Assembly (NCBI GenBank): GCA_945870115.1
Contig: CAMBRH010000180.1
Span: 1 to 7,198 of the forward strand
DNA length: 7,198 nt
Reading direction: 5' to 3'
Source of the DNA: Chitinophaga pinensis
GTDB taxonomy: Bacteria > Bacteroidota > Bacteroidia > Flavobacteriales_D > Crocinitomicaceae
The notes below the pieces were generated by a model. The model had not been told where the DNA came from, did not search any database, and saw only the letters and a list, made by a program, of their open reading frames with translations. Below, one piece after another: positions 1 to 6,178 of this stretch. The position numbers and the translations under genes were made by a program. Within the stretch, counting starts at the first letter, position 1; each line of letters starts with the position of its first letter.

Positions 1-10
1 AAAAATTAAC

Positions 11-46
11 CATATAAGGAATATTAGGACTTTTAAGAATATAAAA
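11..46. repeat. Degenerate 9-nt tandem pattern at the left edge
   Basis: Four successive 9-nt words can be read: CATATAAGG, AATATTAGG, ACTTTTAAG and AATATAAAA. They share a T/A-rich core with a purine end. The stretch lies directly upstream of the SRPBCC gene. It may be one arm of a fold-back spacer element whose other arm lies outside the window, or simply A/T-rich upstream DNA. No clear Bacteroidota promoter (TTTG near -33, TAnnTTTG near -7) is visible between it and the start codon at 79. The periodicity is seen directly; any function is unknown. Confidence 0.35.
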
Positions 47-78
47 TTTTAAAAAACATAAACAGTAAATTTTAAAAA

Positions 79-489
79 ATGGAAAAAATCACAATTCAAG
101 TAACTGTTAATTCTCCAATCGAAAAAGTATGGAAAATTTGGACTTCTGCTGAAGATATTAAGCAATGGAACACTGCTTCGGATGATTGGCACACTACTAA
201 TGCTGAAATTAATTTAATAGTCGGTGGAACTTTTTCATCCCGTATGGAAGCAAAGGATGGAAGTTTTGGTTTTGATTTTTCAGGAAAATACACTGCTGTA
301 AAAACCAATGAATTAATCGAATACACGATGGATGATGATCGTACTTGTGTAATTAATTTTGAAGATAAAGGAAATGAAACATTAATTATTCAAACTTTTG
401 AAGCGGAAACTGAAAACCCGATTGAAATGCAAAAATTTGGCTGGCAAGCAATTATGAATAGTTTTAAAAAATACGCTGAAAGTAAATAA
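79..489 (+). CDS. SRPBCC-fold protein, AHSA1-like (activator of Hsp90 ATPase homologue type)
   Basis: This 136-residue cytosolic protein has the layout of a small single-domain START/SRPBCC protein of the AHSA1 (YndB/polyketide-cyclase-like) type. The N-terminal strand (residues 3-10) is followed by the family's Pro-x-x-x-Val-Trp turn (13-18) and Trp-rich helix (Trp18, Trp21, Trp30). Next come an S-D-D-W-H segment (34-38), GG-T-F-S-S-R-M (49-56), several strands, and a long C-terminal helix (about 114-133) that would close the hydrophobic cavity. Length is normal for the family. Members bind small hydrophobic ligands or act in stress or lipid-related roles; the substrate cannot be told from the sequence. 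The ATG follows an A-rich leader with no Shine-Dalgarno, as is usual in Bacteroidota. The next gene is on the same strand 117 bp downstream, but a long hairpin lies between them, so co-transcription is uncertain. Family call is firm; exact role is not. Confidence 0.9.
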   Translation: MEKITIQVTVNSPIEKVWKIWTSAEDIKQWNTASDDWHTTNAEINLIVGGTFSSRMEAKDGSFGFDFSGKYTAVKTNELIEYTMDDDRTCVINFEDKGNETLIIQTFEAETENPIEMQKFGWQAIMNSFKKYAESK

Positions 490-503
490 TAATTACAAAT
501 TGG

Positions 504-590
504 CAGATTGCAAATTACAGATTGCTTCGCTTTCGATAAAATTAATTTGAAAGCGAAGAATCTTGTCAATCTTCTAATTTTCACAATCTG
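504..590. repeat. Long imperfect hairpin (fold-back spacer element)
   Basis: The arms pair in four blocks: 504-510 with 584-590 (CAGATTG/CAATCTG), 512-517 with 575-580 (AAATTA/TAATTT), 519-524 with 567-572 (AGATTG/CAATCT), and 525-534 with 549-558 (CTTCGCTTTC/GAAAGCGAAG). That gives about 29 base pairs around a 14-nt A/T-rich loop (535-548), with an 8-nt bulge at 559-566. The outer arms reuse one word, CAGATTG or its complement, more than once. The element occupies most of the gap between the SRPBCC and deaminase genes. No T-run follows it, so it does not look like a standard intrinsic terminator. It could be a REP-like element, an mRNA-stabilising structure or an attenuating structure. The pairing is read directly; the role is inferred. 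Confidence 0.75.
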
Positions 591-606
591 CAATCAAACT
601 AATAAG

Positions 607-1047
607 ATGGATAAATTTTTTGAAGAAACGGTAAATCAAGCTAGAAAAGGATTAGCTGAAGGCGGAATTCCAATTGGAAGTGTAATTGTACATAATGGAG
701 AAATTTTAGGAAAAGGTCACAACAAAAGAATCCAAGATGGAAGCGTGATTTTGCACGGTGAAATGGATGCCTTGGAAAACGCTGGAAGACAAGAAGCCAA
801 AATTTACAAAGAATCCACTTTATACACAACGCTATCTCCTTGTCCAATGTGTACAGGAGCGATTTTACTTTATGGAATTCCAAAAGTTGTGATTGGAGAA
901 AATAAAACTTTTATGGGTTCTGAAGAATTATTAAGAAGCCATGGAGTAGAAGTAATTGTTCTAAATGACCAAAATTGCATCAATTTAATGGAAAATTTCA
1001 TTGAGAAAAATCCAAAATTGTGGAACGAAGATATTGGGGAAGAGTAA
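607..1047 (+). CDS. Yeast-type cytosine deaminase (CDA-fold zinc deaminase)
   Basis: This 146-residue cytosolic enzyme most likely converts cytosine to uracil and ammonia in pyrimidine salvage. The zinc deaminase motifs are visible: H50-G-E52 (zinc ligand and catalytic glutamate) and P78-C79-x2-C82. The match to Saccharomyces cerevisiae Fcy1, compared from memory, extends beyond the fold. The segments LYTTLSPC, MCTGAI, YGIP, GEN and the C-terminal EDIGE are shared. The Fcy1 substrate-pocket residues have counterparts at N39, F102, W139 and D142. E. coli CodA catalyses the same reaction but is an unrelated amidohydrolase. An in-frame ATG at 508 was rejected as start because the extra 33 residues would be encoded by the spacer hairpin and resemble nothing in the family; M-D-K at 607 gives the expected N-terminus. 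No Shine-Dalgarno is seen. A general nucleoside or guanine deaminase is the alternative, but the pocket residues argue for cytosine. Confidence 0.88.
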   Translation: MDKFFEETVNQARKGLAEGGIPIGSVIVHNGEILGKGHNKRIQDGSVILHGEMDALENAGRQEAKIYKESTLYTTLSPCPMCTGAILLYGIPKVVIGENKTFMGSEELLRSHGVEVIVLNDQNCINLMENFIEKNPKLWNEDIGEE

Positions 1048-1107
1048 TGAGTGTTGAATTATGAGTTATGAATAAAAATTGTTTTCCATTCATAACTCAA
1101 CACTCAT
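1047..1107. repeat. Hairpin in the convergent gap, with T-run at 1118-1124
   Basis: A perfect 12-bp stem (1062-1073 with 1088-1099, TGAGTTATGAAT) surrounds a 14-nt loop. It is extended by a second block (1047-1055 with 1099-1107, ATGAGTGTT), leaving a 6-nt bulge on the left arm; the two blocks compete for position 1099. The words TTATGAGT and TATGAAT recur in degenerate form in both arms and continue to about 1117. The element starts at the last base of the deaminase stop codon and lies between the two convergent genes. A run of seven T at 1118-1124 follows on the plus strand, but 10 nt beyond the stem, so it is at best a non-canonical plus-strand terminator. No T-run follows in the minus direction. 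Confidence 0.7.
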
Positions 1108-1122
1108 AATTCATAACTTTTT

Positions 1123-3945
1123 TTAACAGTATAAACAGTAAGAAAATTGTTTTTCTGTGTGTTCAAAATTTTGGCTCTCTTCGTAAATTTCTTCTAAAAT
1201 TGCTTGCAAAATTTCCGGGTAAAATGCTATTAATTGTTCGTGAGAAATTTCTCTTGCTTTCATCACAAAAGGATTATTTTTGAAATTTACAAATGAAATA
1301 ATTCCACTTTCTTTGACAACTTTTCCATGTTTTTTGTAGTACAAAAAGATGTAAGTTAACAATTGAAAAAAGTGCTTTGTTTCTTTACATGATGTTATTA
1401 AAAATTCAAGTTCAGTTCCAGCAAATTTTGGTCTCATACTTTCGACGTCTTTTTCTGAAACTTTTCCTGTTTTGTAATCGATAATTCTAAAATTTCCATC
1501 AATTGAATCCAATCGATCGACATACCCTTTTAATTTTATTTTTTTTATTTCACCAAAAACTTCCACTTCAAAATCTGCTTCCAAACTCATTTCCAAACCT
1601 TCAATAAAAAGCAAGGCTGTTGGATTTTGTTTGAAAAACAATTTTTCTGATTTCAAAAATTGTTCTGTTAATTCGATTGACATCGAATAGCTCAAGAAAT
1701 TTTTTCCTTTCATAAAGGCTTCTTCTTCCCCGTTAAAATGCTTTTTGAAAGCTTGAAATAACCTCGGACGAAAGGTATTTAGCATAAAATCAATGTCTTT
1801 TTCCATCAAATTTTTTGCTTTTCCATCCAGTTTTTCTCGGTTAAATGGTTCGAACAATTCTTCCAAAACACTGTGGATAATTGTTCCAAAAGTATTGGAT
1901 TCCATTTCTTCTTCTACTTTTTCTTCTTCCCCAAATTTTAGAACATATTTATAGTAAAAGTCTAACGGACAAGCAAAAAATGATTTTAGCATGGACGCTG
2001 AAGTTCTAGAAGCAAAAAGATCGTCCAATTTTTCATACAATTCGATTGTCTTTTCTATTGACTTTTTGCTAACAATTTTCTCTTCTTGAACTAAGGTGTA
2101 ATCTCTTTTTACAAGTTTAATAGTTGGATTTGTTTTGATTAATTCCAATTCTAACTGAGCGATATACCTGCTTTTTTCTGTAAAGCCCAAACCATCAGCT
2201 CCATTATGAAATGTAATTGTCATTTCTTCGCAGTGATGCAACAAGCGGTAAAAATGATGTGCAAAAAGTCCTTGCTTATCTCTCGGAGATGGCAAACCGT
2301 AAAATTTCCTTAAATCCATTGGAATCAAGGTTTGAATTGGATTTGTAGGAGGCATTTTTCCTTCGTTTAATCCAATAACAATTATTTTTTTGAAATCTAA
2401 AAGTCGTGTTTCTAAAAGTCCCATGATTTGTAAACCTTCAATTGGATTTCCGTAATAAGCGACGCTTTCACTTGTCCATTCTTGCTGAAAAAGAGTTTTA
2501 AAACTCCGCAAGGACATTTCTGGAAATCCTTCTAAAACACAATTTTGAAAATCAATTATTACTTCATCAAAACGTTGAACAATCGCTTTTTCTAATTTAT
2601 TTATATCGTTAATTTTAAATTCATTGAATAAAATTTGATTCAATTGACGAATAATTTCAATTGCTTTTGCGTACGAGTTTTCCCAAGGAGTATAAAGTAA
2701 TCGCAAAATTAAATCTAATTTATCCGAAATATTCACTTTTTCCGGCGATTGAAAAACAATGTTTTTTGCACGAATTGTTTTTTCTCTTTGGTGTAAAATT
2801 TTCTGTTCTTCTGGGTTTAAAATTTCATTTATAAACGGATGATTCCAAATGCTAAATAAATCTTTATAGTAAACCGTTACACGTTTATAACGTTGAATTC
2901 CTTCTTGAATGTTAAAAATTAAATCCACCCAAGTAATCAAAGCACTTGATTTCAAAGGCAAACCAATTGTGATGTTTGCTTTTTTTACCGTTTTCGGTAT
3001 ATTTTGTAAAAGTGGAATAATTAAACTTTCGTCAGCTAATAAAATCAATGTTTGATTCAATTCTTCCTCACTTTTTTGAGCTAAAATTGTACTTGCAACT
3101 TTCACTTGTCCAGTTGCTTGCGAACACGAAATTAATTCAATTTTTTTTGAGGAAGTAGAAAGAATAGAGTTAGATTTTATCAATTCTTTTTCGCCTAAAA
3201 ATTCAGCAAATTTTCGGATAAATTGTCCTGCTTCATGGTTTTTATCATTGATATAAAAATCATCGGTATCGAATAAAATTTCTGCCCTTCCCAAACGGTT
3301 AATTTGCCTGAAAATTGTCATTTCAGCCAAAGACAAAGCGTTAAAACCTGCAAAAAGGAAATGTGTATTTTTATTTTCCTTGAAAACCAAATCTATTTCT
3401 GAGGCAATTTTATTGTAAACTTCACCTTGAATACAAGCGTTTTGCTTTTGCAGTTTAAGTTTTAATTCCTTGAAATAATGAGGTAATCTTTCCCAAAAAG
3501 CCAAATATTTTTGTTGACTTTCAGTTAATTCTTCAGAATTAAAACTCCAATTTTCAATTTCTTTAACGTCTTTTAAATTCCTGAAAAGTTGATTTGAATC
3601 AACTAAATAACGTTCAATTTCATCAAAATCACTTAATAAAATTGTTCCCCAATTTAAAAATTCATCGAATGTTTTTTCAATATCATTTGCTGGATAATTT
3701 TGATGAATTTCAAATAAATTTAAAAGTAAACGTGTTTTGTCAATTACAACTTTTTCTGACAAAGAATTGATCCAATTGTTAATCGTAACAATTTTCGGAG
3801 CAAAAATCGGTTTATTGACATGCTCAAAAAGTGCTTTTTGTACGTATTGTTTTGCTCGTTCGGAAGGTAAAACAACAATCCAATCTTGCAATGGAGTTTT
3901 ACTCTCGATTAGTGTTTGGGCAATTTGGTCAACGAATTTTTGCAT
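1123..3945 (-). CDS. AddB/RecB-family PD-(D/E)XK nuclease (double-strand-break processing)
   Basis: This 940-residue protein resembles the AddB/RexB subunit of helicase-nucleases that resect double-strand breaks and degrade foreign linear DNA. The middle region carries the AddB-type segment L-L-E-T-R-L-L-D-F followed by V-I-G-L-N-E-G-K-M-P (510-531). The C-terminal nuclease domain shows C659-P, G-T-I-I-H691, G-Y-V-D810-R-L-D, I-D823-Y-K825-T-G-K and Q861-L-L-T-Y865, i.e. the RecB-family nuclease residues. No Walker A (GxxxxGK) is seen at the N-terminus, and the stop codon 14 codons upstream leaves no room for one, so ATPase activity is unlikely. The protein ends at C937-x2-C940; the final Cys of the AddB Cys...Cys-x2-Cys-x5-Cys iron-sulfur motif is absent. 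It is the last gene of the minus-strand set, 42 bp after the acetyltransferase-like gene and in the same frame. No AddA-type helicase is in the window; such a partner is expected elsewhere. Confidence 0.9.
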   Translation of the reverse strand: MQKFVDQIAQTLIESKTPLQDWIVVLPSERAKQYVQKALFEHVNKPIFAPKIVTINNWINSLSEKVVIDKTRLLLNLFEIHQNYPANDIEKTFDEFLNWGTILLSDFDEIERYLVDSNQLFRNLKDVKEIENWSFNSEELTESQQKYLAFWERLPHYFKELKLKLQKQNACIQGEVYNKIASEIDLVFKENKNTHFLFAGFNALSLAEMTIFRQINRLGRAEILFDTDDFYINDKNHEAGQFIRKFAEFLGEKELIKSNSILSTSSKKIELISCSQATGQVKVASTILAQKSEEELNQTLILLADESLIIPLLQNIPKTVKKANITIGLPLKSSALITWVDLIFNIQEGIQRYKRVTVYYKDLFSIWNHPFINEILNPEEQKILHQREKTIRAKNIVFQSPEKVNISDKLDLILRLLYTPWENSYAKAIEIIRQLNQILFNEFKINDINKLEKAIVQRFDEVIIDFQNCVLEGFPEMSLRSFKTLFQQEWTSESVAYYGNPIEGLQIMGLLETRLLDFKKIIVIGLNEGKMPPTNPIQTLIPMDLRKFYGLPSPRDKQGLFAHHFYRLLHHCEEMTITFHNGADGLGFTEKSRYIAQLELELIKTNPTIKLVKRDYTLVQEEKIVSKKSIEKTIELYEKLDDLFASRTSASMLKSFFACPLDFYYKYVLKFGEEEKVEEEMESNTFGTIIHSVLEELFEPFNREKLDGKAKNLMEKDIDFMLNTFRPRLFQAFKKHFNGEEEAFMKGKNFLSYSMSIELTEQFLKSEKLFFKQNPTALLFIEGLEMSLEADFEVEVFGEIKKIKLKGYVDRLDSIDGNFRIIDYKTGKVSEKDVESMRPKFAGTELEFLITSCKETKHFFQLLTYIFLYYKKHGKVVKESGIISFVNFKNNPFVMKAREISHEQLIAFYPEILQAILEEIYEESQNFEHTEKQFSYCLYC

Positions 3946-3987
3946 GGAATAGATAGAAAGTATAAAGATAGAAAAAATCTTGGTTTT

Positions 3988-4992
3988 TTATATCAAATCT
4001 ATTCCACTCACAAAAATTGTTTTTTCAATTTTTGGTTTTTTTGAATCATCAAATTTTGCAACAACATCAACAATCGGATTTCCTAGAAAAAGTTTGAAAA
4101 TTCCCCAAGAGATTTTTTTGTCTAAATGATTTAATTTGTCTTTTTCATCAATCCACCAAAGCATTAATTTGTACTTTTCTTTGGCTAAAATTCCTTCAAA
4201 AAGTTTAGATAGACTTTCAGGATTATTGTCTTTGCAAAATACCATATCCGGAACAAGAAAACGATAATCTTTAGGATTTAATAATTTATTTAAGATTGGA
4301 ATATATGGAATAATCTTAACCAATGTTTTTCCAAATTTCCCTGGTAATGATTCAATTCTCCAACGAGCTTTTTGAATTCTTGCAGAACAAATTATTTCTC
4401 CATGTTCATTTTTTAAAGCATAAATTTTTGTTCTTTTCGGATGAAAATTTGTATAAAATAAATTCTTCTCAAATTTTGAATTCAAGCTTTGAACTTCCTC
4501 TAAATCAACAATTTCTTCTAAATTTGCAACAGATTTTGGCTTTAACCTTGAAAAAGAATGTGTTTTTAATTTTCCAATTGTTTGAAAACCGAAATTTTCA
4601 CACATAAATTTACTACGCACATTTTTTGGATCAATGTACGCATAAAAACAATCATTTTCAGACTTTAAACTTTCTTCAAAAAAATCATTAATTGCCGTTT
4701 TTAGATTGGATTTTTTAGTTTTATGTGATATGTTTTGTGCTTGAAAAATTTGTTCAAAAGCAAAATAACGAATGTACCAATTTTTTTCTCTTTTACAAAA
4801 AGTTACATTTCCCAAAACGGAATTATTTCGCTCCAAAGTCAAAAACAAAGGATTGTCTAAATCATCAATTATTTCGCTTGTATTCAAGTGTTGATAGCGA
4901 GCACCATTTGTTCCCAAGGTTGTTTTTTGAAGTAAATCTAAAATTGATTTATTCCAAGAATTTCTAAAGAAAAATGGTGCTTTAATTTCCAT
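3988..4992 (-). CDS. Uncharacterised GNAT acetyltransferase-like protein
   Basis: This 334-residue, Lys- and Phe-rich soluble protein has no signal peptide or membrane segment. Residues 48-80 read as successive strands (F-L-T-L-E-R, G-N-V-T-F, W-Y-I-R-Y-F-A-F), as in the central sheet of GNAT acetyltransferases. The segment N124-V-R-S-K-F-M-C-E-N-F-G-F-Q-T-I-G140 looks like the last helix and strand of that fold. The usual acetyl-CoA loop (R/Q-x-x-G-x-G/A) is not recognisable at about 85-100, so catalytic activity is doubtful. The second half (about 175-330) has strand-like segments and could be a second GNAT-like lobe, but no motif is certain. The purine-rich AAAGGAAAG just before the ATG is one of the few Shine-Dalgarno-like sequences here. 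It begins 11 bp after the dehydrogenase gene and is probably co-transcribed with it. The function is unknown. Confidence 0.7.
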   Translation of the reverse strand: MEIKAPFFFRNSWNKSILDLLQKTTLGTNGARYQHLNTSEIIDDLDNPLFLTLERNNSVLGNVTFCKREKNWYIRYFAFEQIFQAQNISHKTKKSNLKTAINDFFEESLKSENDCFYAYIDPKNVRSKFMCENFGFQTIGKLKTHSFSRLKPKSVANLEEIVDLEEVQSLNSKFEKNLFYTNFHPKRTKIYALKNEHGEIICSARIQKARWRIESLPGKFGKTLVKIIPYIPILNKLLNPKDYRFLVPDMVFCKDNNPESLSKLFEGILAKEKYKLMLWWIDEKDKLNHLDKKISWGIFKLFLGNPIVDVVAKFDDSKKPKIEKTIFVSGIDLI

Positions 4993-5003
4993 CTTTCCTT
5001 TAT

Positions 5004-6173
5004 TTACAAAGCATGTTTAACGATTTGTTCTATTTCATCGTAAGTCAAATCTTGTCTTTCTCCCGTGTTATTCCAGCCTCTTTCTTCAAAACGTTTTCTG
5101 ATTTCTGCAACAATATCGCCTGAATCGTTTGTATAATCACTGATTTTTGTACCAATTCCAAGTGACTGAAAAAAGTTTTCTGTTTTCACAATTGCTTCTT
5201 TTGCAATCGCCAAATCATCACCTGATAAATTCCAAACACGTTTCCCGTATTGCGTCAATTTTTCCTTTTTATTCTCAAATTTCACTTCGTATAAACGAGG
5301 AGCAATTATCGCCAAAGTTCGCGCGTGATCTATTCCAAAAATTGCTGTCAATTCATGTCCAATCATGTGAGTTGCCCAATCTGTTGGAACTCCACAACGT
5401 AAATTTCCGTTCAAAGCATGATTTGCACACCACATTAAATTAGAAGCAAATTTATATGACGCTGGCTTTTTCATTACCTCATCAGAAATTTCAATTAAAG
5501 TTGAAAGAATTCCCTCAGCTTCTCTTTCTTGCAATAAATTATCGGTTGGATAAGTCAAATATTGTTCTAAAGTGTGCATGAAAGCATCAACAATTCCATT
5601 TGCGATTTGTCTTTTTGGTAAAGTTGAAACAACTGTTGGATCTAAAAATGAGAATGTTGGGAAAAATAATGGTCCGCCCATTGTGCGCTTTTCTTTTAAT
5701 TCACTTCTGCTAATTACAGCACCACTGTTTGCTTCAGAACCTGTTGCTGGCAAAGTTAAAATTGTTCCAAATGGAACCGCTTCTGTAAATACGTAACCAT
5801 CTTTTCTCAACAAAACATCCCAAGGATCATTTTTATAATGAACCGCACCAGAAATAAATTTCACACCGTCAATTACTGATCCACCACCAACTGCCAAAAT
5901 AAATCCAATGTTTTCTTTTTGAATTAATTCTACTGCTTTTAGTAAAGTTGTAAACTCAGGATTTGCTTCAATTCCTTTGAATTTAAAAACTTCAAAATCG
6001 AGTAAGTTTTTTTCTATTGAATTCATTAAACCAGAGGATTCAATACTTCCACCGCCATAAGCGATTAGAATTTTAGATCCTGAATAGAACTTTTTAATGT
6101 AGCTTGCAAGTTTTTCTAATTGGTTTGAACCAAAGATAATTTGTGTTGGGTTTTGTATTTCGAAATTGAGCAT
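5004..6173 (-). CDS. yqhD: YqhD-like NADPH-dependent alcohol/aldehyde dehydrogenase (iron-type ADH family)
   Basis: This 389-residue cytosolic enzyme belongs to the group III metal-dependent alcohol dehydrogenases, nearest to E. coli YqhD (387 residues, compared from memory). YqhD reduces a wide range of aldehydes with NADPH and protects against aldehydes from lipid peroxidation. The N-terminal Rossmann-like part has Y-G-G-G-S (39-43), which binds the NADP phosphate in YqhD, and G-G-G-S-V-I-D-G (96-103). Then comes L-P-A-T-G-S-E (141-147). The all-helical C-terminal part carries the four metal ligands: D196 and H200 in V-D-A-F-M-H, H269 in D-W-A-T-H, and H283 in G-I-D-H-A. All are intact. The start lies 5 bp after the transporter stop, and an upstream ATG overlapping that stop is out of frame. 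Context suggests co-transcription with the transporter and acetyltransferase-like genes. A butanol dehydrogenase (BdhA-type) label would be nearly equivalent. Confidence 0.93.
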   Translation of the reverse strand: MLNFEIQNPTQIIFGSNQLEKLASYIKKFYSGSKILIAYGGGSIESSGLMNSIEKNLLDFEVFKFKGIEANPEFTTLLKAVELIQKENIGFILAVGGGSVIDGVKFISGAVHYKNDPWDVLLRKDGYVFTEAVPFGTILTLPATGSEANSGAVISRSELKEKRTMGGPLFFPTFSFLDPTVVSTLPKRQIANGIVDAFMHTLEQYLTYPTDNLLQEREAEGILSTLIEISDEVMKKPASYKFASNLMWCANHALNGNLRCGVPTDWATHMIGHELTAIFGIDHARTLAIIAPRLYEVKFENKKEKLTQYGKRVWNLSGDDLAIAKEAIVKTENFFQSLGIGTKISDYTNDSGDIVAEIRKRFEERGWNNTGERQDLTYDEIEQIVKHAL

Positions 6174-6178
6174 AACAT

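Noticed and set aside
508..606. In-frame N-terminal extension of the deaminase starting at the ATG at 508
   Set aside because: These 33 codons lie inside the spacer hairpin and look unlike any deaminase N-terminus. The ATG at 607 gives a protein that aligns with Fcy1-type enzymes from the start of its first helix.
1062..1124. Canonical bidirectional intrinsic terminator
   Set aside because: The stem is A/T-rich, the T-run is 10 nt beyond the stem on the plus strand, and there is none in the minus direction. It was kept as a repeat with possible terminator activity only.
1048..1125. Frameshift at the 7-T run that might restore a longer nuclease C-terminus
   Set aside because: Reading the two other frames past the stop gives short repeat-derived peptides. 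One contains Cys residues, but not at the x5 spacing, and nothing resembles the usual end of the motif.
3737..3952. Plus-strand open frame of 71 codons inside the nuclease gene
   Set aside because: It is antisense to a well-supported coding region and shows no family features.
3946..3987. Promoter for the nuclease gene (TATACTTTC on the minus strand)
   Set aside because: It only loosely resembles the Bacteroidota -7 element TAnnTTTG, and no TTTG is found at a suitable -33 spacing.
4323..4967. Two plus-strand open frames of 80-94 codons within the acetyltransferase-like gene
   Set aside because: Their Phe/Leu/Gln-rich composition is what reverse reading of a Lys/Asn/Phe-rich gene gives, and there is no start context or motif.
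5147..5796. Plus-strand open frames inside the dehydrogenase gene
   Set aside because: The minus-strand YqhD-like reading has all metal and cofactor residues, so these are antisense shadows.
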